Notes: a model not told the origin generated them from the sequence alone. DNA of 64,000 bases from Streptomyces iakyrus (GCF_000717055.1 NZ_JNXI01000002.1:62001-126000); one strand, 5' to 3'; positions 30,942-38,990 are shown, counted from the first letter of the stretch. Program-made: numbers and translations.

Positions 30942-32312
30942 ATGACTCCCACCATCGACGCCCACGTATGCCTCGACACCCACCCCACCCATCCCAGCGC
31001 CGTGACCGCCGTCCTGACCGGCACCCAGGCACACGTTGCTCACCTGGGCCTGGAAGCAGCCGACTGGACCGTCGTCGCCGACAACACCCTGGTCCTGGTC
31101 CGCATCGACCACGAGGAGCCCTACTGGGCCAAGGACGCGGCCAAGCACCTGGCCGCCGAAGGCATCACCGTCGAGATCACCCCTCGGCTCCAGAAGGCCA
31201 TGGACGAGGAATGGACCTGGGCGAACTACCCCATGCCCTGGTGCACCCGCAGCGAAATCCGCGAGGTCTCCAATCAGGCGCAGAAGATCCACGACGACAT
31301 CCGCCACGGCCAGCTCCTCATCCACGCCCACGCCCACGACGGCCACACCACCGTCGCGGTCGGCACCTACCTCGGCCGCAACGGCAAGTCCGTCTACCTC
31401 CACGGTGAAGACCACCTGCGCCAGGTTGCCGACACCTTCGACTCACCCGCTGGGGCCATGCTCGCCTTCGAGAAGGTCCACGGCTCAGAGATGCGCCCCG
31501 GCCCGGCGCCCCTGACCGACACCGAACGCGCCGCCGCCGAAGCCCGCGCCCCACTCGCCCTCCCCGCAGCCACGCCCGAACCGGCGCGCCAGAAGCCGGA
31601 GATCGTCCCGGCCTACCTGGCCGACGCAGGCGACCACGACGCCCTCCTCGACGCGTTCATCAACTCCCACAGCGAATGGGAGAAGTGGCGGACCTGGTCG
31701 GACGAGACCACCCACGCGATCCACGAGTCCCAGACCCTGCGCATCGAGCGCGTCCACGAAACACCCGCTCATGAAACAGCGTGGACCGTGGCCGCCTACG
31801 AGACACCCGTCTCCGACCGCATGTGGGTCCTCACCGCGACCGGCGCAACCCCCGCCCCGGTGATAGAGGAGCTTCTGAATCACCTCGCCTACGGCGACGG
31901 CTGGGACACGGCCATCGGTGCCCCGGTGGACGAGAAGATGGTCACCGCGGCCACGCAGCCCCTCTCCGACGCCGGATGGAAGCACACCGTGGACGGGCGA
32001 TGGATCCGCTGGACGTCCCCCGGCGGAGACGCGGGCGTCCAGTTCGACGCCTTCACCGCCCAGCACCCGAGCCAGAATCTGGCCACCTGGACGGTCTGGG
32101 CCGGTCCCGACTGTGACCGGCCCACCTGGGCCGTCACCGCGTCCCGGCACACCCCGAGTTCGCTGCTGGCCGATCTCTCCGGGACCCTCGCCCATGGAAC
32201 CGGCCTTCGCCGCCCACAGCCGGCCAGCCCCGAACGCAGGACGAGCCTCATCACCAGCCCGCCGGTCGCTCCCGCAGTCGCGGCCAACCCCGCTGCCAGC
32301 CGTTCACGCTGA
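30942..32312 (+). CDS. large hypothetical protein with DUF317-like C-terminal half
   Basis: 456 residues from ATG; a GTG at 30897 in the same frame is inside the hairpin. The N-terminal half (1-170) has strands and helices such as 'ADNTLVLVRIDHEEPYWAKD' and a beta segment 'HTTVAVGTYLGRNGKSVYLH'. The C-terminal half (~270-430) has DUF317-like features: 'DRMWVLTATGATPAPVIEEL', 'WIRWTSPGGDAGVQF' and 'PTWAVTASRHTPSSLLADL', each a beta strand followed by 'tP..l...L'. The Pro/Ala tail ends Ser-Arg-Ser-Arg. It is the last gene of the conjugation block. Function unknown. Confidence 0.65.
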   Translation: MTPTIDAHVCLDTHPTHPSAVTAVLTGTQAHVAHLGLEAADWTVVADNTLVLVRIDHEEPYWAKDAAKHLAAEGITVEITPRLQKAMDEEWTWANYPMPWCTRSEIREVSNQAQKIHDDIRHGQLLIHAHAHDGHTTVAVGTYLGRNGKSVYLHGEDHLRQVADTFDSPAGAMLAFEKVHGSEMRPGPAPLTDTERAAAEARAPLALPAATPEPARQKPEIVPAYLADAGDHDALLDAFINSHSEWEKWRTWSDETTHAIHESQTLRIERVHETPAHETAWTVAAYETPVSDRMWVLTATGATPAPVIEELLNHLAYGDGWDTAIGAPVDEKMVTAATQPLSDAGWKHTVDGRWIRWTSPGGDAGVQFDAFTAQHPSQNLATWTVWAGPDCDRPTWAVTASRHTPSSLLADLSGTLAHGTGLRRPQPASPERRTSLITSPPVAPAVAANPAASRSR

Positions 32313-32329
32313 TCATCGGTGCCAAAGAG

Positions 32330-32388
32330 CGGGGCAACATAGCGCGGGATCGCCGGTTAGCCAAACCGGCGATCCCGCGCATCATTGG
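32330..32388 (+). repeat. conserved hairpin leader, copy 2
   Basis: Here the stem is 17 perfect pairs (GCGCGGGATCGCCGGTT with its complement) around the AGCCA loop, flanked by AACATAGC and ATCATTG. Compared with copy 1, the outer stem bases differ but still pair (compensatory change). Downstream similarity to copy 3 continues to about 32425, including ACGTCGAAAGG, a Shine-Dalgarno-like end. No start codon follows it, only a short frame opening with ATC, so the gene it once served appears to be lost. Confidence 0.8.
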
Positions 32389-32466
32389 TAGTCCACCGCC
32401 ACGCCCTACTCTCACGTCGAAAGGCATCACCCCACGACCACAGAGCAGCCAGAGGCCGGCAGGCGA

Positions 32467-33363
32467 TCACGCCGCCGCGTAGCTGGCCCGGAACAGATCC
32501 TGCGCCCGCTCCACGTCCTTCGGCGTACGCAGCTGCACCTCCAGATCACCCGTCCCGTGGTGACCGAGACCGGACACGTCACGAGTGAATCCCGGAACCA
32601 GGTCGACGTCCTGCGGGTCAACCTTCAGGTAGACCAGCAGCTTGCTGCGCTGCGGCGGGCAGAGGCAGGCGAAGTTCCGCAACCGCTGATACGCCCGGTA
32701 CTGCTTGCGCTCGACACGGTTCACACCGTCCCCAAGCCCGAGCAGCGCCTCATCGACCGCGCTCGCCAGCTCCACCATCGACCCGCCCTGGACGTCGGCA
32801 GCCGCCCGGGCAATCCCCTGGCGGCGCGCCCGGCGTGCCACCTGCAGGCCGCCGCTCACGGACGCCACGGTCTCAAGCCCGAGCAGGTCGCTGCCGAAGA
32901 GTCGGTAGCGGACCAGGTCGATCGACCTCCGGTGCTCACGCACGGCATGCACGTCGTAGCGCGTGAAGTCACCGGCGATACAGATCAGTCGAGGGCCGCT
33001 CCACAGGACCTGGGACGCGGCCGTCACCCCGAGCCGGTCGCGGACCAGGTGCTCGAACTCGGCGCGATGGTCCATCAGCCAGGCCAGGTAGAACAGGCCC
33101 TGGTTAATGACGCCGGCGTCGACACCGCGCTTGTACTCGACAATGACGGGCGACCCGTTCTCGTCCAGCCCGAGCGAATCGATTCGACCCCCGTGGACTG
33201 GCCCAGTGCCGTACTCGCTCGCCAGGAACCGGACGCCCAACAGCGTCTCCATATGCGCCTCGACAAGGCCCTGCACATCTGCCTCGACCTCAGCAAGACG
33301 CGGCGTGACCTCGGTCACGCCGCTATTCGTCGTATCCGTGCGGAACAGCTTCAGGCCCGACAC
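32467..33363 (-). CDS. NucS/DUF5655-like predicted nuclease
   Basis: 298 residues read from the complementary strand. GTG at 33363 is chosen because GAGGAGGGGAAG lies just before it and family members start at 'GLKLFR'. The frame is open ~50 codons further upstream. Residues ~45-75 hold a PD-(D/E)XK-type site: 'GRIDSLGLDENGSPVIVEYK', with Asp and E-x-K, followed by 'VINQGLFYLAWLMDHRAEFE'. This is the hallmark of the endonuclease-like family related to NucS. The C-terminal ~120 residues match the DUF5655-type half ('YRAYQRLRNFACLCPPQ', 'KLLVYLKVDP'). It probably acts on DNA in defence or repair. It faces the conjugation block convergently. Confidence 0.8.
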   Translation of the reverse strand: MSGLKLFRTDTTNSGVTEVTPRLAEVEADVQGLVEAHMETLLGVRFLASEYGTGPVHGGRIDSLGLDENGSPVIVEYKRGVDAGVINQGLFYLAWLMDHRAEFEHLVRDRLGVTAASQVLWSGPRLICIAGDFTRYDVHAVREHRRSIDLVRYRLFGSDLLGLETVASVSGGLQVARRARRQGIARAAADVQGGSMVELASAVDEALLGLGDGVNRVERKQYRAYQRLRNFACLCPPQRSKLLVYLKVDPQDVDLVPGFTRDVSGLGHHGTGDLEVQLRTPKDVERAQDLFRASYAAA

Positions 33364-33575
33364 CTTCCCCTCCTCGGCTCGGAGATCGTCAACGCCGAGC
33401 CGGGGCAGGATTGTTTCCGCGAGGGGCTTCGGGAGAGTGAAGACGGTGTGAGAAGCTACCTCCGGGTCGCCGCGAGGAACCCGTCGTCCCACGGCTCCCA
33501 GGGATCGCCCAGATCCCACATACGTCCCACAGGATCGCGGGACGAGCGCCTGGAAGACTGCGTTTGCGCAGGTCA

Positions 33576-33696
33576 GCCCCCGTAGCTCAGTGGATAGAGC
33601 ACGTGCCTTCTAAGTGCTTGGCCGCCCGTCCACGCAGCTGAAGAACGGGCGGCTAGCGGCCCCCTCCCTCCCCTCTTCCGCCTGCAGTTCGAAGCC
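33576..33696 (+). pseudogene. disrupted tRNA-Arg (TCT)
   Basis: The first 50 bases are a good tRNA 5' part: acceptor strand GCCCCCG, D-arm GCTC-AGTGGATA-GAGC, and an anticodon arm with loop CTTCTAA (anticodon TCT, Arg), followed by TTGGCCGC. The expected TTCGA T-arm and the CGGGGGC acceptor complement do not follow. Instead there is a GCCGCCCGT/ACGGGCGGC hairpin insert. A weak T-arm-like piece (TTCGAAG) lies at ~33688, but no matching acceptor. It is probably a tRNA gene broken by integration or excision of the neighbouring element. Confidence 0.6.
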
Positions 33697-34114
33697 GTAG
33701 CGAGAGGAAGAGGTGCCGCCGGCCACCTCGATTGACCATGTTCGCGCTCGGCCGAGGGCAGGCCATGGTCTCGGACCTAACGGCAAAATCGTCAGGTCGC
33801 TCGGTTCGGTCCGAACATCCTGTTCGGCGATCAGTGCCCTCGCCCCAGCGGAGCGGAGTCGCCGCCTTGAAAGGAGCAAGGACGCGAAGCGAATAGCGAA
33901 CCGTCAGGGCGCCCGCCGGACCGATCCGTTCGATCAGCGAGTCGGACACGAGTAGAAGATCCGGAGGAAGCGCTGCGAGCTGTGCGGACCTGACCGCTGT
34001 AGGCCCACTGCCCCCGTGTCTCCCAGTACGCCCTGTTTCCGCAGGACAGCCCCGATTGTCAGACCCTCCCCGTAGCGTTGTGAGTCCTACTCGTGGCGGC
34101 TGCGGGGAGCACCA
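33697..34114 (+). other. intergenic region, no gene seen
   Basis: About 420 bases between the tRNA remnant and the CoiA-like gene. Frames here are short and of poor coding bias. I see no ribosome site with an ORF and no repeat. The last bases should contain the promoter of the 34115 gene, but no convincing -35/-10 pair stands out. Confidence 0.5.
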
Positions 34115-35338
34115 ATGGACGACGACATTCAGATCGACAGCGACGAAGACCTCTTCCGCAACCCCGTCTTCTACGAACCGGCCGGCCGCAACCTCGACCT
34201 GGACCGCCCCGACCTCGGCGTCCCGCAAGGCCAAGACCTCCTGAACGTGCTCCTGCGCATGCGAGGACGTGTCCCCGTCGAAAAGCGCGGGCTCATCTGC
34301 CCCGACTGCCGGGATCTCCGCGGCCGGCGCGTCCCCATGTACCTCGTCCAGCGTGACGGCGTATGGCTTGCCTCCCACTACCGGAAACCCGGGGAGAAGC
34401 CCATCAGCCACGAGTCCGACGAGCACCTCGCCCGCAAGGAACGCGTCGCGAAAGACTCCGAAGATCACGGCTTCCACGCCGACATCGAGTCGCAGACCGC
34501 CGACGGGCACGCGCGCCTCGATGTACGCATCAACGGCGCCAACGGCATCGTCCTGGGCTACGAGCCTCAGCTGAGCGCCCAGACAGCCCGCGGAATGCGT
34601 GCACGGGAGAGGTTCCGACGCCGCGGCGGTATTCAGTCGGTCTGGGACTTCGCCGACCCCGACCACGCAGGCATCGGCACCGTCCCTTACGTCCGCACGC
34701 CCAACCTGCCGGCCTCCGTCATCCGCGTGCAGAAGAACCCCATCGCGGTCCAGGACGGCAACTTCGTCCTGGAGGAGGGCCAGTGCAGCCAAAACGGCGC
34801 GCTCACCCGGTGCCCGGAGAAGCCCTACGACCCGGAGAACCCCACCGACGCCGGGTACTGCGGGGGCTGGCACCGCGTCCTGATGCCCGCCCATCAGTCG
34901 AGCGCCTTCACAGGGGAAGGCGGCCTGACCCTCACCCGGTTCATCGTGGAAGCTGCGGCCGGTGAGCGGATCCCGTTCCAACGGGGCGGCCACCACGGTT
35001 GGCTCCCCGCACAGCAGTGGCAGCAGTACCTTGAGGCGAACGGGCCCGCCCTGGACGACAAGGAGCGCCAGCCATCCGTACGACAGGGGGACCGGCGCGA
35101 CAGGTGCACCGAGGACCGTCCGGCTTCGGAGGAGCGGGCTGAACCGAAGCAAAGACGTGGCAGCCGCGCGATCGTCCTTGAGTCCCGCCCACGGGAAACC
35201 GAGGACGCCAGGGTTCCGGTGGATGCGTCGGGTCAAGTGATCCCGCTCTGCCGCTTCGGCTGCGGTCAGCCCGCAAGCCTCCGAGGACCCGAAGGGTTGC
35301 CCGAGCACTTCTCGTGCCGCAGGAAGCGTGAGGCGTGA
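34115..35338 (+). CDS. CoiA-like protein (putative nuclease fold)
   Basis: 407 residues. After an acidic N-terminus there is a Cys pair, 'CPDCRDLRGRRVPMYLVQ', then 'WLASHYRKPGEKPISHES', 'DEHLARKERVAKDSEDHG', 'HARLDVRINGANGIVLGYEP', 'QLSAQTARGMRARERF' and 'QSVWDFADPD'. The order (His/Glu helix, R-x-D-V strand, G-Y-E-P-Q strand, S-x-x-T helix, R-x-x-W) is that of competence protein CoiA relatives, which have a restriction-endonuclease-like fold. A C-terminal 'LCRFGCGQPASLRG' offers further Cys. It probably acts on DNA (repair, recombination or defence). It stands alone between two hairpin-leader copies. Assignment by motif order only. Confidence 0.6.
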   Translation: MDDDIQIDSDEDLFRNPVFYEPAGRNLDLDRPDLGVPQGQDLLNVLLRMRGRVPVEKRGLICPDCRDLRGRRVPMYLVQRDGVWLASHYRKPGEKPISHESDEHLARKERVAKDSEDHGFHADIESQTADGHARLDVRINGANGIVLGYEPQLSAQTARGMRARERFRRRGGIQSVWDFADPDHAGIGTVPYVRTPNLPASVIRVQKNPIAVQDGNFVLEEGQCSQNGALTRCPEKPYDPENPTDAGYCGGWHRVLMPAHQSSAFTGEGGLTLTRFIVEAAAGERIPFQRGGHHGWLPAQQWQQYLEANGPALDDKERQPSVRQGDRRDRCTEDRPASEERAEPKQRRGSRAIVLESRPRETEDARVPVDASGQVIPLCRFGCGQPASLRGPEGLPEHFSCRRKREA

Positions 35339-35472
35339 TATATCAGCCACCGCTGACCGCCCCTCGCTGCGTCACCTGGTGCCAGAACTCCTGCCCAAGC
35401 GCTCAGCGTCGCCCGCCCTCGGTGCCCCATCGGCCTCCGCATGCGCCTCCCCGCCACGCTCCACCTCCGAGC

Positions 35473-36223
35473 TCAGCTCCTCGCGACCTGACCCTGCCGG
35501 CCTTGGTGCATCCAGGCGACGACGTCGAACACACGCAGGACGCCGATGTCCTCACCGATAGCCGCCTGATCGCGGAGATGGACCAACTGATCATGGAAGG
35601 CACCGTTGTCCACCCGCAGGGTCGCAGCCAGCGCGGTCCAGAAGGGTTGGTCCGTCTTCGACCGCTCGAACAGTTGCTTGATGCGGATGTCGTAGATGGG
35701 GATGAGGTGCGGCCGCTTTGCGGGCCAGCAATTTGCCTGCGACAACCGGGCCGCTGCCGTCGCGTTTGCCGGGGTACTGCTTGGTGCCGGCCAGGCGTTC
35801 CCACAACTCCCATGCGGGTCCACCCTCCTCCATGAGCGCATCGCTTCCAGGATTCTCCAAGCGCGCGTCACGAGGGATGAGCGACAGCAGACGCGCCCAG
35901 TGCCCCTCAGGGTCGGTCAGCAAGTTCATCGCCCCGTGCGGCTCGAGGGACACACTGAGCGTGGTGATGGCCACCAGGTCGTTGCTGTCGAAGGAGTCCG
36001 CGACGTGCTCGGCGTCCCCGCCCCCGCCCAGGCGCTCGAAGCGTGCGCCGGAATAGAACAGGTCACCGCGTGAGCGTCGTCGGGTGAAGTACTCAACCAG
36101 CAGGCTCACGGCGGCCTCGTCGTCCCAGTAGATCTCCGGGATCTTCAATTCGATCACCGAGAGGTCCCCCAACTCCCTTGCGACCAGCGATAAGTCGGTG
36201 GACTGTACACCAGCTGAGATCAT
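35473..36223 (-). pseudogene. DUF6308-family gene with frameshift
   Basis: On the complementary strand, 'AAVSLLVEYFTRRRSRGDLF', 'YSGARFERLGGGGD' and 'DSNDLVAITTLSVSLEPHGA', up to 'AGKLLARK', match DUF6308 proteins as I recall them. The continuation 'RPHLIPIYDIRIKQLFERS', 'FWTALAATLRVDNGAFHDQL', 'VLRVFDVVAWMHQGR' is displaced into another frame at about 35715-35725. Joined, the product would be ~245 residues. The start is uncertain; ATG at 36223 is one option. The gene is presumably inactive. Function of the family is unknown. Confidence 0.65.
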
Positions 36224-36424
36224 GCAGTGACTCGGGCGGAATGCGCCGCCAACACGTGCACCTGTGCTGCGCCGTTGAGATGTGGGATGGCTTCTGGAAT
36301 TGGTCCAGGCATAGGCGTCGGTGTCATTGCCGACGAGCAGTGGAAGGCCGGAGCGGTAGCGGGGCCAGCGCTGCGACAGTCGACTACACGAGCGGACGCA
36401 CATTGCGCGGGCATGCTTCGAAGC

Positions 36425-36483
36425 GAAGCAACATAGCACGAGATCGCCGGTTAGCCAAACCGGCGTTTCCCCGGATCATTGAT
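36425..36483 (+). repeat. conserved hairpin leader, copy 3
   Basis: The core CGCCGGTT-AGCCA-AACCGGCG is identical to the other two copies, with AACATAGC before and ATCATTG after. The outer stem is degraded here (GAGAT against TTTCC), suggesting decay. Similarity to copy 2 continues downstream through CCACCGCC and ACGTCGAAAGGAATC (to ~36528). No intact gene follows: bases 36486-36916 contain only short frames and I see no other feature there. Confidence 0.75.
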
Positions 36484-36916
36484 GATCCACCGCCGCTACC
36501 TGCACCTACGTCGAAAGGAATCGCCAAGACGGCTGTCAATTCAAATAGTCGCGCGGCTGTCAGCTCTCTGCGCTGCCACAGAGCTCCTGTGGAACAGGTG
36601 GCATGGGCGCTCAAGATCCCGCGATGCGCGTAGCAGCATCCCCACCTCCCCCGCCGCAGGGGACCGGTTTCTATCACATCCCGAGTGCACCCGGGAATGA
36701 AGTTGACCTGCAGCGGGGTGGTCTGCTCATCGGCATCAACCTAAGCGCGCAAGGCGGGGTCACCTCACTTACGTCACTTGCTGTTTTGATCAATTTCCGG
36801 GTCGGCACCGTGATCCACTGGCCCTGCCACAGGCATTGGCGCCAGACGTTTTCAGCAGCTTCAAACCCCATCAGCTGCGCGCAAGCCGCACCGCCTTAGC
36901 AACTGGAGAATCCGAA

Positions 36917-37192
36917 TTGCACGGACAAACCAACGAGGTGCAAGGCACCCGTTACAGCCCTACACACATCCGCGCCACCTGGGACGGAACGGGCAGCGTG
37001 GAAGACGCTTCCAGGGCGTTGGGGTTCTCTCGGGCGAAGGGCTACGACCTCGTGCGTCGCGGAGAGTTCCCGTGCCGCGTGCTACGCATCGGACGTACCA
37101 CGCGTGTCGTCACTGCGTCCTTGCTCCGCGTGCTCGAAAGCGGAGAGCCGGAGTACAACGGTGCCCACACCAGCCGCTGCACTCCGTCGTAG
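36917..37192 (+). CDS. excisionase-like HTH protein, TTG start
   Basis: 91 residues; TTG eight bases after GGAG. The core 'GSVEDASRALGFSRAKGYDL', 'VRRGEFPCRVLRIGR' and 'TTRVVTASLLRVLESG' is the MerR-like/excisionase winged helix of actinobacterial elements: a helix-turn-helix, then a 'g.iP..rlG...rvp...l...l' strand pair. Such proteins direct excision of integrated elements or regulate them. A degenerate second copy lies at 37515. A rho-independent-type hairpin follows 12 bases after the stop. The cognate integrase gene is not adjacent. Confidence 0.75.
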   Translation: MHGQTNEVQGTRYSPTHIRATWDGTGSVEDASRALGFSRAKGYDLVRRGEFPCRVLRIGRTTRVVTASLLRVLESGEPEYNGAHTSRCTPS

Positions 37193-37204
37193 CCCCTGCG
37201 CACA

Positions 37205-37233
37205 GAAGCCCCGCCGAGCCCCGGCGGGGCTTC
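37205..37233 (+). terminator. terminator hairpin after the HTH gene
   Basis: GAAGCCCCGCCG and CGGCGGGGCTTC form twelve pairs around a five-base loop. The position immediately after the 36917 gene and the GC-rich stem are those of a Streptomyces intrinsic terminator. Confidence 0.75.
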
Positions 37234-37514
37234 GTCGTGTCATGAGCCCCTATAGCGAGCGCCTACAGGAAGCGGACCGGACCGCACTGTGGCACAACTG
37301 CCCTGACGTTCCAGGCCAGGTCCCGGGTTGCGGGCAGCGTTCGACAGCGGGCGACGTGTAGGGATGCCACCCGCTACAAGGCCGGCGGAGCAATGCGGCC
37401 GCGCGGTGAAGCGGGCAAAGTCCTCCGCGGTGACGTGTGGCAGGCTGGCGACCGTCGCCTCCGGCAATGCCGTCGCGGTCGCTCCACGCGAGCCGCGCGA
37501 CATCGGGGGGAACA

Positions 37515-37716
37515 AACAGTGCCGCGGACGCTTCCACAGGCATTGCGCTTTGCAGACGTGAAGGCTACAACCTGATTGGTCGCGAAGAGTTCCCGGGTCG
37601 GATGCTGCGCGTCGACCGTAAGACGCGTGTCGTCACGGCGTCCTTGCTTCGGGGGCTCGAGAGAGGAGAACCCGAGTGCAACGGCGCCCACGACGGACAC
37701 TGGATCCCACCTACTC
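37515..37716 (+). pseudogene. degenerate second copy of the excisionase-like HTH gene
   Basis: The frame reads 'DASTGIALCRREGYNLIGRE', 'EFPGRMLRVDRKTRVVTASL', 'LRGLERGEPECNGAHDG', collinear with residues ~30-85 of the 36917 product. The first ~28 residues and the start are missing, and the HTH helix is altered. The gene and its terminator were evidently duplicated together as a ~500-base unit, after which this copy decayed. Bases 37234-37514 between the copies show no other gene. Confidence 0.7.
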
Positions 37717-37750
37717 AGAAGCCCCGCCGGTCCGCACCTGCGGGGCTTCT
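37717..37750 (+). terminator. terminator hairpin after the degenerate HTH copy
   Basis: AGAAGCCCCGC pairs with GCGGGGCTTCT across a twelve-base loop. It is the counterpart of the hairpin at 37205-37233, with eleven pairs retained. Confidence 0.7.
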
Positions 37751-37867
37751 CGTCGCACGCCGCTCTCACACGCCTATCACCGACTGCGTCGACTCCCCCG
37801 GACCAGAACGCCCTGACCTGGCATTACGCGCTCATCTTGGACTGACCTGGACGCCCACGGACGGTCT

Positions 37868-37975
37868 CTACAACCTGTGCCATGTGGTACCCAGTGAGGG
37901 ACCCAAGATCAGGACCGGAGCGTCTTCTGGCCCGTCAAAGCGGTATTGCAGGGTGTTCGGTGGTGTCTCGCTCAC
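37868..37975 (-). pseudogene. N-terminal fragment of a pcaD-like enol-lactonase gene
   Basis: The complementary strand starts with GTG and reads 'SETPPNTLQYRFDGPEDAP' then 'VLILGPSLGTTWH' before a stop. This is the beginning of 3-oxoadipate enol-lactonase (PcaD, beta-ketoadipate pathway), where 'GPSLGTT' precedes the oxyanion-hole loop of the alpha/beta hydrolase. Only ~33 of about 250 residues remain. It is truncated next to the IS110 remnant, so transposition or deletion probably removed the rest. Confidence 0.65.
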
Positions 37976-38007
37976 CCGTCTGAGCCTCTCATCTGTCACG
38001 ACAGCCC

Positions 38008-38382
38008 CTATGAGCGGGGTGCTGGCTGCAGCTGTTTTACCAGGTGGAAGACCTCCCGGGCCGCGTAGCGTTTGAGGCAGCGGACGATTTCGCGCCGCGT
38101 CTTGCCCTCCTTGATCCGGCGCTCGTAGTAGTCCTGAGTGCGCGGGTCGACCCGCGCGGCCCGCCGCACGGTTCCCGACTTCCTCGCCCACTTCAGCAGA
38201 TCCCGGTATCCGGCAGCGGTGGCACGGAACTCGTCAGTGGCCAGCACCGCCCCCGTCAAGGAAAGCACCGAAGCCACATGGGCATCGCGGTGCGTATCCA
38301 CGCCCAGCACCACCTCCCCCGCGGGGCGACGACGGTGGGACTTCGGAGCAGGCAACGTACTGGACATGGTCGAGTTCGCCAT
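38008..38382 (-). mobile_element. IS110-family transposase remnant with internal deletion
   Basis: 124 residues on the complementary strand. Residues ~20-70 are the RuvC-like N-terminus of IS110 transposases ('VVLGVDTHRDAHVASVLSL', 'ATDEFRATAAGYRDLLKWA'). Residues ~78-115 are the extreme C-terminus ('DPRTQDYYERRIKEGKTRRE', 'CLKRYAAREVFHLV'). The ~250 residues between them, including the catalytic Ser domain, are missing. Full members are about 350-420 residues. The ends of the element cannot be defined by inspection, as IS110 elements lack terminal inverted repeats. Confidence 0.8.
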
Positions 38383-38990
38383 ACCCGATCCCTTCCCGGT
38401 CCTATGACATGTCGCGTTGCCGGTACCGTGCCGCGTCGGACGGTCAGAATCGTGAGGACGCCACAGCGATCGGCAGGCCCCTATCGGGACACGCCCCGCC
38501 AGTCCGGTACCGACAACGCACTATCCCCGGCCAAAGGCCAACACTGTGACAGCGGGACACTTCGGTCAGAAATATCATGAGTCAGGCCCCGGGCCCGGGA
38601 CAGCACCCGCCCATCCTCCCGCTGTCATCTCCCCGGCGCTCAGGGGCCGCAGAAGATGCTCAGTTCCCCTCACTCAACACCCAGAACCTGATTCCAGTCG
38701 ACCACAACAGCGCACGCAGACAACTGGCCCGTGCAAAGTTCAGGTTCACGACGCCAACGTGACAGCCTGGCCTGGCATGGCGGCACCGCGATGGTCCGAT
38801 CAAGCGCGCTCCGGTACGCAGCCACTGAAGGTCAACTGAGTCATGTGCTTCGAGCAGGCCGCCCTCCTCGGTGTGCTGCGCTCGGTCATGGCGCAGTCCG
38901 GGCCTCAGGGGCCGCTCATCACCAACAACAAGGTGGCCCGGTTCGTCGCCCGGTCGGACGGGCGGCTGCGTGGCGCGGCCGGCGCGGATC
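38383..38990 (+). other. intergenic region, no supported gene
   Basis: About 600 bases with only short or low-quality frames on both strands, lying between the IS110 remnant and the NmrA fragment. An ATG at 38843 opens a frame of 154 residues, but it runs antisense through the NmrA remnant and has no ribosome site. If the IS110 copy once carried a guide (bridge) RNA, part of it would lie in its flanks, but I cannot recognise one. Confidence 0.45.

Noticed and set aside
33576..33625. Functional tRNA-Arg
   Set aside because: The acceptor 3' strand and a proper T-arm are missing.
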